NCBI GenBank assembly: GCA_021831565.1
Contig: JAKBMM010000010.1
Coordinates: 1-64,000, forward strand
DNA length: 64,000 bases
Source: Planctomycetota bacterium
GTDB lineage: Bacteria; Planctomycetota; Phycisphaerae; WQYP01
Direction of reading: 5' to 3'
The notes below the pieces were generated by a model, which saw nothing but the letters and a program-made list of their open reading frames with translations, searched no databases and was not told the origin of the DNA. The number at the start of each line of letters is the position of its first letter. Position 1 is the first letter of the stretch. A program made the translations under genes and the position numbers. Of this stretch, positions 8,769 to 17,655 are shown one piece after another.

Positions 8769-10487
8769 TCAGTCCGGGCGTTCGCGAGCCGGGAAAGTCA
8801 ACAGTTGCACCCGTCTGGCTTGTTCGGGATCGGCGACATGGTCGCTGTGGCACGGCGCCTTTTCGCCCGGATGCGCCAGAGTATGAATCCGCCGGGGGCT
8901 CAGCACGCCGCGTTGTCGCAGCAGCTCCGCCCCCTGCCCGCTGATGCCCGCGGAGGGGATAGCCTTTTTCGCGGGCTGAAATTCCGGGTCTTTCCCGCTG
9001 GCAAATTCCTGGATCTCCTTGCTGATTCGCATGGAGCACCAGTCGTGTCCGCACATGGCGCAGAAATCGGTGTCCACTTCCAGGTCTTCATCATGCAGCG
9101 CCCGCGCCGTGGCGCCGTCAAAAGCCAATTCAAACATTTTCGGCCAGTTCAGCGCCGCCCGCGCGCGCGACATGTCATCGTCCCATTGCCGGGCGCCCGC
9201 GATGCCGCGGGCGATGTCGCCGGCATGAGCGGCGATTTTGTAGGCGATGCAGCCCGCCTGCACATCCTGCGCTTTGGGTAAACCCACATGTTCCTTGGGC
9301 GTGACGTAGCAAAGCATGGCCGCGCCGGCCCGGGCGGCTTCGGTCGCCCCGATGGCGCTGGTGATGTGGTCATAACCGGGAAAAACGTCCGTGGTGAGCG
9401 GTCCGAGTACGTAAAACGGAGCATCATCGCATATCCGTTGTTCGAGCTGCATATTCAGCGCGATCTGATCCATCGGAATATGCCCCGGCCCCTCCACCAT
9501 CGCCTGTACGCCCGCCTCCCGCGCCCTTTGCACCAATTCGCCAAGCGTCTGAAGTTCCGCCAGTTGGGCCGCGTCCGTGGCATCGGCGCAGCACCCCGGC
9601 CGCAGGCCGTCGCCCAGAGAATATGTCACGTCGTATTGCCGCATAATCGCGGAAATCTCGTCGAAAAGTTCATACATCGGGTTTTGCCGGTTGTGGATAA
9701 TCATCCATTTGGCCAGCAGACTCCCGCCGCGACTGACGATGCCGGTGAGACGGTTTTTGATCAGTGGAAGATACTCCTTGAGCACGCCGGCATGAATGGT
9801 GAAGTAATCCACACCCTGTTGCGCCTGCCTTTCGATTTCCTTGAGAATGATGTCGCAGGTAAGGTCCTCGATCCGCCGGCCGATGATCATGGAATAAATC
9901 GGAACCGTGCCGATGGGAATGGTGCTGTGATCGATAATTGCCTGCCGGCATTCCACCAGATTACCGCCGGTGGAAAGGTCCATCAGCGTGTCGGCGCCGT
10001 ATCTCTGGGCCCATTGGAGCTTTTCAATTTCTTCCTGCATGTTGCTGCTCACCGGCGAAGCGCCGATATTCGCATTGATTTTCGTGGTGATCTTGCGGCC
10101 TATACCCGTCGGGTCAAGCCGTTTGGGAGCGTGCCTTCCCCGAAAACTTTCTTCGTCGGCGATGATACTTGCCCGCTGGTCCACCGTCTGATTGACCCAG
10201 AGCCTGGTCCCTCCCGGGCGCGCGCCGGGATGGCCGCAATCCGCCGGCAATGGGTAATTCATTTCCATCGGATCGGAAGATCCGCCGCCGCGCCCGCCCG
10301 TGCCCTGCAAATGCCGGATGTTGGCCGGAATAACCAACCGGCCGATCTCCACCTCACGGCGGATAAATTCGGGAGATTGCCCTTCGCGCTGTGCGACGCG
10401 GCGCATCTGCGGCGTAACAATGCCGGCACGGGCGAATTCGTATTGCGTCGCCGGTCGCCGACCGTTGGATGATGTCGATGGAAACAT
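8769..10487 (-). CDS. thiC: Phosphomethylpyrimidine synthase (HMP-P synthase)
   Basis: Radical-SAM enzyme converting aminoimidazole ribotide to the pyrimidine of thiamine. Diagnostic segments are [55 protein letters not shown] and the C-terminal iron-sulfur cluster motif CAMCGHDWC. An AGGAGG ribosome site precedes the ATG at 10487, and a TPP riboswitch lies in the leader. Odd feature: between IPANIRHLQ (about residue 61) and [14 protein letters not shown] (about 128) there are some 60 extra residues, rich in Gly, Pro and Arg at first. Most ThiC proteins have only a few residues at this point. Confidence 0.95.
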   Translation of the reverse strand: MFPSTSSNGRRPATQYEFARAGIVTPQMRRVAQREGQSPEFIRREVEIGRLVIPANIRHLQGTGGRGGGSSDPMEMNYPLPADCGHPGARPGGTRLWVNQTVDQRASIIADEESFRGRHAPKRLDPTGIGRKITTKINANIGASPVSSNMQEEIEKLQWAQRYGADTLMDLSTGGNLVECRQAIIDHSTIPIGTVPIYSMIIGRRIEDLTCDIILKEIERQAQQGVDYFTIHAGVLKEYLPLIKNRLTGIVSRGGSLLAKWMIIHNRQNPMYELFDEISAIMRQYDVTYSLGDGLRPGCCADATDAAQLAELQTLGELVQRAREAGVQAMVEGPGHIPMDQIALNMQLEQRICDDAPFYVLGPLTTDVFPGYDHITSAIGATEAARAGAAMLCYVTPKEHVGLPKAQDVQAGCIAYKIAAHAGDIARGIAGARQWDDDMSRARAALNWPKMFELAFDGATARALHDEDLEVDTDFCAMCGHDWCSMRISKEIQEFASGKDPEFQPAKKAIPSAGISGQGAELLRQRGVLSPRRIHTLAHPGEKAPCHSDHVADPEQARRVQLLTFPARERPD

Positions 10488-10596
10488 CTTGCGTACCTCC
10501 TATGGACAAGGGCCGCTGAACAAGCGGCGAAACAACAGGGTAGAATCGCGGCGGAAAACCGGTATCAGGGGGCAAGCGGCTGAAAGATCGACAGCT

Positions 10597-10701
10597 TGGG
10601 CTCGCGTTCCCTACGCCGGTACAACCCGGTTCAGGTTCTAAGGGTTTGTTCTCAGTCCCGGCTTATCCGCCGCGGCGGGTTCCGGGACACCCCTAGCGAA
10701 C
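10597..10701 (-). promoter_or_regulatory. TPP riboswitch (thi box) upstream of thiC
   Basis: Read on the minus strand, the leader contains the hallmarks of the TPP aptamer: CTAGGGGTGTCCCGG, then GGGACTGAGAACAA, CCCTTAGAACCTGAACC and ACCGGCGTAGGGAACGCGAG. The pieces TTCGCT and GCGAG at the ends can form helix P1. It ends about 110 bases before the thiC start, leaving room for an expression platform. High thiamine pyrophosphate would be expected to reduce thiC expression. Confidence 0.95.
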
Positions 10702-10709
10702 TAAAAATA

Positions 10710-10738
10710 ATTATAACGGTTTTCCTGACCGGTGTGAA
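10710..10738 (-). promoter_or_regulatory. Probable sigma70-type promoter of thiC
   Basis: On the minus strand TTCACA (10738-10733) is followed after exactly 17 bases by a perfect TATAAT (10715-10710). Transcription would begin close to the first base of the TPP riboswitch, so position and spacing agree. Confidence 0.65.
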
Positions 10739-10875
10739 CAGGTGGGATGGCGTGGCATTTTTTCGCAAATGCCCGCCTGTGCGTGAACGCTCGCAGGCAG
10801 TCGTTTGGAACCGTCAATCCCGATTCAATCCCGATTCTTGACGCTTCGGCTGCCGGATGTTAGGTTCAAATGAAC

Positions 10876-10909
10876 CGCCGTTAAGGAATCCAAGATTCAC
10901 TTAACGGCG
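10876..10909 (+). promoter_or_regulatory. Stable hairpin in the leader of the SH3-domain gene
   Basis: CGCCGTTAAG (10876-10885) pairs perfectly with CTTAACGGCG (10900-10909), and the loop contains GAATC/GATTC which can extend the stem. It sits directly before the AAGGAG ribosome site of the gene at 10925. A second small stem, GGTTC AAAT GAACC, lies just upstream. There is no U-tract typical of a terminator, so it may be an mRNA stability element, an operator or a translational control structure. Confidence 0.4.
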
Positions 10910-10924
10910 TTTAAGGAGATTCCC

Positions 10925-12466
10925 ATGTGCTTCCGTACGGTCCGTTTGGGCAATCGCAACGTTTCGCTTATCACTCTCATCCTGGCTGGCGTGTTCGCCG
11001 CAGCGTTTGGTTTCGCCGGCTCGGTTGTTGTGGTTGGGTCCGTCCAGGTTCCGGCTGCGACCACCGCGCCGTCGACAGAGCCGGCGTCAACACCAGCCTC
11101 CCGTTCCGTCAACGTACCGATACCCTCGCCAAGCCCCTCGCTCCAGGCAACCACCAGGCCCAGTCGCAAATCCAGCGCTACCTCTTCCAGGGCTTTGTCC
11201 AAAAAGCCTTTTGTCGGCGTGGTAAATGCGACGGATGTCAACGTTCGCAGCGGGCCGGGACTGGCCTATTACCCCGTGGGACAATTGACGCGGGGCGATC
11301 TGGTCAGAGTAGTCGGGACGGTCAGAAGTTGGTATCGCATTGCCGCCCCGGTGGGAACGCGCTGCTATATAGCCAGCCAATACATAAAACTCGCGCCTGG
11401 CGGTGCGAAGGGTCGTGTGAGTGCGGACTTTGTCAATTTACGCGCAGCCAGCGCGTTGGCGCCCGCCAGCCACTATGCGGTAGTCGGACTGGTGCGCCGG
11501 GGCGAGCATGTTTCCATTACGGGCCAATCCGGAAAATTCCTCATTATTCGACCACCGCATGGAACGACGTTCTACATTGCCGCCCGATTTATCCGGCCCG
11601 CGGCGGCAGGTAGCGTTTACGTGACCGCCCGGATTAAGATGCCCGCCGGTTTTCATGGACCGGGGCTTGCCACGCGGTTGGCTTCTTCCGCCGGCACAGG
11701 CGGCGCGTCCGCCGTGACGACCCAACCAGTCGCCGCTGCGCAAGTTGCCGCTACGCAAGCGGTCGTACCACTGCCCTCCAGCGGCGTTTCTACATCATCC
11801 GGCGTACCCGCTCCGACCAGCCGGCCCGCGGTTATTCCAGTTATTCCCGGTTTGGTGGCGCCGGCGCCGCAAGTTTCCTACAATCAGTCCGCCTACACCG
11901 CCTTCAGCCGTCTCAATCACAAAATTCAGTTGGAATTTCGCAAACCACTGCTGCAAGAGCGGCATCTGGCGTCGCTTTTGAAAGGCTACCAGAACTTGCT
12001 TAAACGTCCCCAATTGCCACCCTCGGTGCGGCGGGGCAGTGTCGCGCGCATTCAATTGCTTAAGAAGGAACTCGCCATTCAAAAACTGGTTGAGTCGGCC
12101 GCGAAGGCGCCACCGATTAAACAGGTGATCGCTCCCTATCAACAGCAATGGAAAAAATCACAGGAGGAGATTGCCAAGGCCTACGAAAATGCGCCCTACC
12201 TGGCCAAAGGCGTTCTCAAAACCAGTCAGGCCGTCAGGGATTACGCACTGGTCGATCCGGCAACCGGCCGGGTGATCGCCTACCTTGTGCCGAACGGGAA
12301 AATCGCGATTTCCAAGCTGCTCGGTTCTTACATCGGTGTGAAAGGCGAAGTGATCAGTAAAACCGGTATGACGGTCAAGGTGATTCAGGTTGTCAGCGCC
12401 ACGCTTTTGCCGCCACCCCATATCCGGCGTGCGCCCGGCGGCGGAGGTTCCCAGTCCGCACCATGA
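10925..12466 (+). CDS. Exported protein with two bacterial SH3 domains
   Basis: A 513-residue protein. Residues 13-40 form a signal sequence or membrane anchor (VSLITLILAGVFAAAFGFAG). A Pro/Ser/Thr-rich linker follows. Two bacterial SH3 repeats come next: the first from NATDVNVRSGPGLAYYPVGQ, the second from VSADFVNLRAASALAPASHY. Such domains bind cell-wall peptides or other ligands. A second low-complexity linker leads to a helical region (QLEFRKPLLQERHLASLLKG) and a small C-terminal beta domain (VYVTARI-type strands are earlier; the end reads GKIAISKLLGSYIGVKGEVI). The start has a strong AAGGAG site. Role in the envelope is inferred; no catalytic domain is visible. Confidence 0.8.
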   Translation: MCFRTVRLGNRNVSLITLILAGVFAAAFGFAGSVVVVGSVQVPAATTAPSTEPASTPASRSVNVPIPSPSPSLQATTRPSRKSSATSSRALSKKPFVGVVNATDVNVRSGPGLAYYPVGQLTRGDLVRVVGTVRSWYRIAAPVGTRCYIASQYIKLAPGGAKGRVSADFVNLRAASALAPASHYAVVGLVRRGEHVSITGQSGKFLIIRPPHGTTFYIAARFIRPAAAGSVYVTARIKMPAGFHGPGLATRLASSAGTGGASAVTTQPVAAAQVAATQAVVPLPSSGVSTSSGVPAPTSRPAVIPVIPGLVAPAPQVSYNQSAYTAFSRLNHKIQLEFRKPLLQERHLASLLKGYQNLLKRPQLPPSVRRGSVARIQLLKKELAIQKLVESAAKAPPIKQVIAPYQQQWKKSQEEIAKAYENAPYLAKGVLKTSQAVRDYALVDPATGRVIAYLVPNGKIAISKLLGSYIGVKGEVISKTGMTVKVIQVVSATLLPPPHIRRAPGGGGSQSAP

Positions 12467-12573
12467 GACGCGCATCTTTAATTTCTTGCGGCTTGTCGCA
12501 GACTCGGCGCGATGGGATTGCCTGTTTACCCGCTCCATAGTCTCTTGGGCGCGGCGATTGCCCGCGTACCGGT

Positions 12574-13656
12574 TCAGCCGGCAACGCGAGCCCCCTCCAT
12601 CTCCGGGCGAATGGCGGCGCGATGAACGACGGCGAGCCGGTCCGCGAATCTTTTTTCCTTGCGATTGATGAATCCCTTCCGGTGATACGCATATCCCGCG
12701 ATCAGCGGGAACGCCAGTGTGGCTTCGGCGTAGACCATCTGTTCGAAAATCGTGTCCACCTTTCCCCAACTGCTCGCCTCGCGCAGGGTGGAACTGGAAA
12801 GCGCGCCATCGCGCACGTCGGCGACAGTGACCTGAACGGCGTATTTGTGCATGGGAGCGTCCGCGCCGAGAATTTCCGCCGCCACAACAATGTCCTGGGC
12901 GAAATTTTTCGGAACGCCGCCGCCAATCATCACAATTCCCGTCTCCCGGTTCATTACCTTGATCTGCGTGATTTCGCGGAAATCTTTGGCGGAATCGATG
13001 CTGACGTGGCCGGCGGGGCGGTTGAGCTGGTGGACCACCAGACCGAAGCCCGCCGAGCAATCGGAAAATGCCGGGCAGAAAATCGGAACGCCCTTTTCAT
13101 AGGCGGTCCGCACGATGCTGTCGCGATTTTTGGCGTTATCCACCAGGTAACGCCCCATCTCCTGAATAAATTCCCGGCTGGAACAGGGGCCGATGGGCAT
13201 GGAATCCGCGATGAACCGTATGGTGTCGTCGCAGATGCGCAGCTCGTCTTCGTCAATGTATGTGTCGTAAATCCGGTCAATATGCAATTCTCGCAGAACG
13301 GCGTCGTCGGCGTATGGCGACCCGATATAATGTCGATAACCCAGCGCTTCAAAAAAATCCTGGTCCACGATATTGGCCCCGGTGGAAACAATCACGTCCA
13401 CCATGTTGTTCCGCACCAGATCGACGATCACCTTCTTAAGTCCGGCGGAAATCAGCGACCCGGCCAGCGTCAAGATCACCGCGCACGGAGTGTCCCGCAA
13501 CATGCGGTCGTAAATATCCGCCGCCCGGTACAGATCACGCGAAGAAAACGCCATCGACTTCATTGCTTCCACCAAGGGAACAATGCCCGGCTGGGTGGTG
13601 ATGTCGATGTGCTCAATGGTCTGCCGCAACAGGTCTTTGCGGTTGATTGAATCCAT
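12574..13656 (-). CDS. Deoxyhypusine synthase family protein
   Basis: A 360-residue member of the deoxyhypusine synthase family, NAD-dependent enzymes that move the aminobutyl group of spermidine. Seen: LTLAGSLISAGLKKVIVDL (62-80), the NAD-binding STGANIVDQDFFEALGYRHY (91-110), MIGGGVPKNF (243-252) and the segment EASSWGKVD with the catalytic-lysine equivalent at about residue 299. Bacteria lack eIF5A, the substrate in eukaryotes and archaea. Bacterial relatives can be homospermidine synthases or polyamine enzymes, so the product is unknown. ATG at 13656 follows AAAGGAACC; an in-frame upstream start at 13683 exists but is less likely. Confidence 0.88.
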   Translation of the reverse strand: MDSINRKDLLRQTIEHIDITTQPGIVPLVEAMKSMAFSSRDLYRAADIYDRMLRDTPCAVILTLAGSLISAGLKKVIVDLVRNNMVDVIVSTGANIVDQDFFEALGYRHYIGSPYADDAVLRELHIDRIYDTYIDEDELRICDDTIRFIADSMPIGPCSSREFIQEMGRYLVDNAKNRDSIVRTAYEKGVPIFCPAFSDCSAGFGLVVHQLNRPAGHVSIDSAKDFREITQIKVMNRETGIVMIGGGVPKNFAQDIVVAAEILGADAPMHKYAVQVTVADVRDGALSSSTLREASSWGKVDTIFEQMVYAEATLAFPLIAGYAYHRKGFINRKEKRFADRLAVVHRAAIRPEMEGARVAG

Positions 13657-13740
13657 GGTTGGTTCCTTTATTCTGTTCGCCAATCTCCCGCGATGGGTGC
13701 TTCTCCAACAAAATCGTCCGCCCGGGTGAGCGGCGCGGCA

Positions 13741-14133
13741 TCAGGCCGAAAAAGCGTTTCGGTGATAGCGCACCACCGGTTTGCCGCCGGGCGGCCAGAT
13801 CACCGCCGCCACGTCAAACCGCGGATTCCAATGCTCCAGCCGGCGACTGGCGATGAACCAACGGGCGGAGCGTATCAGGAATTTTCTTTTTTGCGCGCCC
13901 AAAGTCATTTCCGGCGGGCCGGCGCTTTCATCGCGGCGCGTGCGCACCTCGATGAACACCATATCCGAACCATCCAGCGCGACCAGATCCAGTTCGCCTC
14001 CCGGACAGCGTACATTTCGTGCGACCAGTTTCATGCCCAGTTCGCGCCGGACATGTCCCGCCACCACGCGCTCGCCTCGAACGCCCAGCGGTTGGAAACG
14101 ATGGAACCTTTCCAGCCATCGCTTGTACGGCAT
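13741..14133 (-). CDS. yraN: YraN/UPF0102 family endonuclease-like protein
   Basis: A 130-residue protein with the UPF0102 signature GELDLVALDGSDMVFIEVRT near residues 45-64, which carries the acidic residues and ExK of a Holliday-junction-resolvase-like nuclease fold. The N-terminal GVRGERVVAGHVRRELGMKL also fits. Length is typical. Function in the family is not settled; a DNA-processing role is inferred from the fold. It lies between the fba and deoxyhypusine-synthase-like genes on the same strand. Confidence 0.88.
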   Translation of the reverse strand: MPYKRWLERFHRFQPLGVRGERVVAGHVRRELGMKLVARNVRCPGGELDLVALDGSDMVFIEVRTRRDESAGPPEMTLGAQKRKFLIRSARWFIASRRLEHWNPRFDVAAVIWPPGGKPVVRYHRNAFSA

Positions 14134-14162
14134 CCCGCGCCTCCGCTACGCCGTTTGGCGTA

Positions 14163-15188
14163 TCAGCCCGCTTTCTTGCGAGAATAATAGCCCGGTAATG
14201 GTCGCCCCAGTTTTTCCCAATGGGCGTTGACCGCATCCGCTTTGCCCGCGCTGTTGAGCACATGCAGTTTTCGCCGCACCATACCGAGGATCGCCTCGCG
14301 GGCGGGACCAAGGTAATTTCGCGGATCAAACTCGGCCGGCTTGGTGGCGAACACCTCGCGGATTTTGGCGGTCATCGCCAGCCGCAGGTCGGTGTCAATG
14401 TTCACTTTACACACACCGTATTTGCGCGCCGCCATGGCGATCTGGTCTTCGGGAACTCCCCTGGCGTTGGGCATATTGCCGCCGTATTTGTTCACCAGGT
14501 CGATGAATTCCTGCGGCACGCTGCTGCTGCCGTGCATCACCAGCGGCAGACCGGGACAGGTCTTCATGATCTGCTCGATGCGGTTGAACGCCAATTTGGC
14601 CTCATGTTTGAATTTGTACGCGCCGTGGCTTGTGCCGATGGCCACCGCCAGGGAATCAATACCGGTTTGTTGCCAGTAGTCCGCCGCCTGTTTTGGATCG
14701 GTAAGAAATTTCTCCACGTTTTTCTCATACTCGGCGGCATCCATGCCGACGACGTCTTCCTCAATGCCGCCAAGCATCCCCAATTCCGCCTCCACCACAA
14801 CACCGGCCGCGTGCGCCGTCTGCACCACCTCTTTCGTGAGTCGCACGTTGGTGTCGTAAGGATGGTGGCTGCCGTCGATCATCACGCTGGTGTAACCATC
14901 GTTGATGCATGTTTTGATCAGATCCACCGTATCGCCGTGGTCGCAGTGAATGGAGATCGGCAGTTGGGGGTATTCCTCCACCGCCGCGTCGATGATGTGC
15001 CGGAGATAGCGGATATTGGCGTATTTCCGGGCGCCCTTGGAAATCTGCAGGATGCACGGGCTTTTTTCCTTGGCGCAGGCTTCCACGATCGCCTGGGCCA
15101 GTTCCATGTTGTTCACATTGAATGCGCCGATGGCGAAGCCGCCGTCATAAGCCAGGTCGAACATTGGTTTGGTGGTCATCAAAGGCAT
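14163..15188 (-). CDS. fba: Class II fructose-bisphosphate aldolase
   Basis: Zinc-dependent aldolase of glycolysis and gluconeogenesis. Visible landmarks are GAFNVNNMELAQAIVEAC, the zinc-binding SIHCDHGDTVDLIKTCIN, MIDGSHHPYDTNV, VEAELGMLGG and the later AIGTSHGAYKFKHEA and LVMHGSSSVPQEFI. Length of about 341 residues is normal for class IIB enzymes. The ATG at 15188 follows GGAAGGG at good spacing; a start 15 bases upstream is also in frame. Cytoplasmic. Confidence 0.96.
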   Translation of the reverse strand: MPLMTTKPMFDLAYDGGFAIGAFNVNNMELAQAIVEACAKEKSPCILQISKGARKYANIRYLRHIIDAAVEEYPQLPISIHCDHGDTVDLIKTCINDGYTSVMIDGSHHPYDTNVRLTKEVVQTAHAAGVVVEAELGMLGGIEEDVVGMDAAEYEKNVEKFLTDPKQAADYWQQTGIDSLAVAIGTSHGAYKFKHEAKLAFNRIEQIMKTCPGLPLVMHGSSSVPQEFIDLVNKYGGNMPNARGVPEDQIAMAARKYGVCKVNIDTDLRLAMTAKIREVFATKPAEFDPRNYLGPAREAILGMVRRKLHVLNSAGKADAVNAHWEKLGRPLPGYYSRKKAG

Positions 15189-15287
15189 ATACAACCCTTC
15201 CATAAATCAAAACAGCCGCGCCGGAACCCCGGCGTTTATCAGGCGCATTCTAGGACAAAGCACGGAGCCTTGCCAATGATCCGGGCG

Positions 15288-16505
15288 CTACTTCGCACAG
15301 AAGTGATTGCGGCGATTCTGTGCTTCGTTCATTTCGCCGGCAGTGGGGCTTGTGCCGGTGCGCATCATCTGCACGAAGCAATCAAATAAATAGGTCGCGT
15401 CGTGCGGTCCCGGGCTGGCTTCCGGATGATATTGCACAGCAAAGACCGGCTCGTCCCGCAGACGAAACCCTTCCAGGGTGTTGTCGTTGAGATTGATATG
15501 GGTCGGTTCGCCGCCCTGCTTGCGCAACGACTCAACATCAACGGCAAAACCGTGGTTCTGCGAGGTAATTTCGACTTTACCGGTGGAGATGTTCCGCACC
15601 GGCTGGTTGCCGCCGCGATGGCCGAATTTGAGCTTGAATGTCGACGCGCCCAGCGCCAGGCCGAGCAGTTGATGGCCCAGGCAAATGCCAAAGATGGGCT
15701 TTTGTCCAATGAGTTCCTTGAGTGTCCGCTGCGTGTGGATGATCGGTTCGGGATCGCCCGGCCCATTGCTGACAAATACGCCATCGGGCTGGTAGTCGAG
15801 AATCTCCTGGGCCGTGGCGGCGGCGGGTACTACGGTCACGCGACAGCCGCTTTGCACCAGGTTCCGCAGGATGTTGCGTTTGGCGCCGCAGTCGACGGCG
15901 ACCACATGCGGCGCCTTTTTGTCCGAAACGCCGGATCCATCCGCCTGCTGCGTCCAACCGCCCTTGTCCTGGTCCCACTGGTACGGCTGGGCGGGCGTGA
16001 CCAGTTTGACCAGGTCCAGACCGACCAGGCCTCTCCAGGTCTGGGCGCGGCGGACCAGTTCGGCGTCGTCATGGACAAGCTTCTGGTCCGTGCAGATGGT
16101 GCCTTTGAGTGCTCCTTGCGTGCGGAGCTTGCGCACCAGCGCGCGGGTGTCAATGCCCGCCAGCCCCGGAATATGATGGCGCAGCAGGTATTCATGGAGC
16201 GATTCGACAGCGCGGAAATTGCTCGCAATCGGCGAAAGTTCCTTGACAATGAAACCCTCCACCTGCGGGTGCGCGGATTCCTCATCGACCGAATCGGCGA
16301 TGCCATAGTTGCCGATCTGCGGGTAGGTCATCGTGACGATCTGGCCGCGGTAGGACGGATCGGTGAGGATTTCCTGGTAGCCGCTAAGCGACGTGTTGAA
16401 CACCACTTCGCCGACGCTCAGTCCGGCGGCGCCGAAAGCAAAGCCGGTGAACAGGGTTCCATCTTCCAGCGCCAACTTGGCCGGCGTCATTGGTTCCTGC
16501 GGCAT
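15288..16505 (-). CDS. carA: Carbamoyl-phosphate synthase small chain
   Basis: Glutaminase subunit supplying ammonia to CarB for pyrimidine and arginine synthesis. The N-terminal domain starts at [17 protein letters not shown] and contains [20 protein letters not shown]. The C-terminal class I amidotransferase domain has the nucleophile Cys in [16 protein letters not shown] and the His/Glu pair in [14 protein letters not shown]. The N-terminal start is ambiguous: ATGs at 16511, 16505 and 16490 are candidates, and the frame is open to 16574. carB is not in the window. An insert of about 15 residues ([17 protein letters not shown]) lies before the amidotransferase domain. Confidence 0.95.
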   Translation of the reverse strand: MPQEPMTPAKLALEDGTLFTGFAFGAAGLSVGEVVFNTSLSGYQEILTDPSYRGQIVTMTYPQIGNYGIADSVDEESAHPQVEGFIVKELSPIASNFRAVESLHEYLLRHHIPGLAGIDTRALVRKLRTQGALKGTICTDQKLVHDDAELVRRAQTWRGLVGLDLVKLVTPAQPYQWDQDKGGWTQQADGSGVSDKKAPHVVAVDCGAKRNILRNLVQSGCRVTVVPAAATAQEILDYQPDGVFVSNGPGDPEPIIHTQRTLKELIGQKPIFGICLGHQLLGLALGASTFKLKFGHRGGNQPVRNISTGKVEITSQNHGFAVDVESLRKQGGEPTHINLNDNTLEGFRLRDEPVFAVQYHPEASPGPHDATYLFDCFVQMMRTGTSPTAGEMNEAQNRRNHFCAK

Positions 16506-16607
16506 GGGCATTCCCGGAAAACAAGCTGATGTTTCACATATAACCGGTGCAATTATAGCCGCCGCGCGGCGCAAGACAATGAACCATCGGGAGAAAGTGC
16601 CATCGAA

Positions 16608-16735
16608 TGCATGACCCTTATAGTACTACAGCGCCACTTCAAGACCTCCTTTGGACACTCTTGAGTCTGGTCTCTTTTCGACTGTGCCCACACAAAATCT
16701 TGATAAAGTGCGCTGTAGTACTAAAGTGTCATGCA
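16608..16735. repeat. MITE-like inverted-repeat element
   Basis: The arms 16608-16639 and 16705-16735 are near-perfect inverted copies of each other, about 31 bases long. The best-matching core is TAGTACTACAGCGC at 16621-16634 and its complement at 16710-16723. The 65-base centre has no coding potential. The whole could fold into a very long hairpin or be a non-autonomous transposable element. It lies between the divergent carA and pqiA genes and overlaps the apparent pqiA start. Confidence 0.7.
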
Positions 16736-17291
16736 CCCTTGGTGGGGGTGGTTTGGAAAAAGGGCTGCCGCGTTGACCGTAAATAGTAGAAAATCTCTCT
16801 GGCAGCATTACCCTGGCCGCGTGGATATTCTCCTGTATCTTTTGGCGCTTTTGGGCTTGCTGGTTACGGCACAATGTTTGCCGGTGCTGTCGATCAAAAA
16901 ATTTGTCTTCTGGAAAAGCAGCTATTCCCTCTGGTCGGGAACCATCGGACTATTTCGAGACCAGTATTACGGGCTGGGAGCCATCTTGTTCACTTTTTCC
17001 ATTCTGTTCCCTTTTACCAAACTTGTGATTCTACTGGTATTGTGGTGCGGACAGTTTACTGACCGGCAGCGACTCAAGGTTTTCAAGTGGCTCGAATACC
17101 TGGGCCGCTGGTCCATGATGGATGTTTTTGTGGTTGCCATTATCGTGGTAATCGCTAAATCGGGGGGCGCCCTGCAGGCGACTCCTAAAATCGGAATCTA
17201 CTTTTTTACCACGGCCATTATTTTATCATTGGTTCTGACCATGTATATACGACAATTGGCCAGGCGGATTTCCAGAAAAAAAACGGATTAG
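16731..17291 (+). CDS. PqiA-like (paraquat-inducible protein A) integral membrane protein
   Basis: A 186-residue protein with four hydrophobic segments: ILLYLLALLGLLVTAQCLPVL, the region LFTFSILFPFTKLVILLVLW, MMDVFVVAIIVVIAKSG and IYFFTTAIILSLVLTMYI. The motif SLWSGTIGLF and the short cytoplasmic ends match a single PqiA domain. PqiA proteins work with MCE proteins in lipid transport between the membranes, but no MCE partner is next to it. The ATG at 16731 lies within the right arm of the inverted repeat, so translation may instead start downstream, for example at TTG 16773 or GTG 16821. Confidence 0.8.
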   Translation: MHPWWGWFGKRAAALTVNSRKSLWQHYPGRVDILLYLLALLGLLVTAQCLPVLSIKKFVFWKSSYSLWSGTIGLFRDQYYGLGAILFTFSILFPFTKLVILLVLWCGQFTDRQRLKVFKWLEYLGRWSMMDVFVVAIIVVIAKSGGALQATPKIGIYFFTTAIILSLVLTMYIRQLARRISRKKTD

Positions 17292-17304
17292 TGCGGCCGC
17301 CTGG

Positions 17305-17576
17305 ATGATGAGGTCTGTTCTAGCGGCAACGGTGATATTATTTGGCGCAAAGCTGGGCGCGCCGCTGCGCCGCGGGAAATCGGAAAGAGCGGGCGTGGTG
17401 ACGCAGACGGCATCGACACAGCCCAGTGCGTCGAGTTGGGCATCGCCAGTCATGGGCACAGTGAAGAAGAGGCCTTGCGCAACCTGCGGGAAGCTCTGGA
17501 ACTATACTTCGAGCCGCCTACCGCTACGATCGTGCCCAAGCGCACCGCCGTAGAGGTGGAGCTTGCGGCGGCTTAA
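17305..17576 (+). pseudogene. hicB: Degraded HicB-type antitoxin gene
   Basis: From the ATG at 17308 the frame gives MRSVLAATVI, a typical start for this HicB type. After an unrelated stretch of about 90 bases, a different frame gives AQCVELGIASHGHSEEEALR and then NLREALELYFEPP, ending at TAA 17574-17576. That is the central and C-terminal HicB sequence. The frame change and extra bases mean no intact antitoxin can be made. Confidence 0.7.
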
Positions 17577-17655
17577 GCCCACGCCTTAGCGCGAGATTTT
17601 CCGCAAGCTTCGCGTGGCCGGTTTCACCGAAATCAGTCGGAAGGGCGGTTATGTC
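17563..17655 (+). pseudogene. hicA: Degraded HicA-type toxin gene remnant
   Basis: Overlapping the hicB end as in intact modules, the plus strand reads LRRLKPTP, an in-frame TAG, then REIFRKLRVAGFTEISRKGG and YVIQ. This is the start of a HicA mRNA interferase, with the expected Trp codon after PTP changed to a stop. The conserved catalytic His region and the C-terminus are missing, and the remnant runs into the convergent AraC-family gene. Confidence 0.65.

Noticed and set aside
9288-10472. Long plus-strand open frame of 394 codons
   Set aside because: It lies antisense to thiC, which has full family motifs, a riboswitch and a ribosome site. The composition is that expected from the complementary frame of a GC-rich gene.
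16626-16874. Minus-strand frame of 82 codons over the inverted-repeat element
   Set aside because: Runs across the repeat and the antisense of pqiA; no transposase-like residues. The element appears non-coding.
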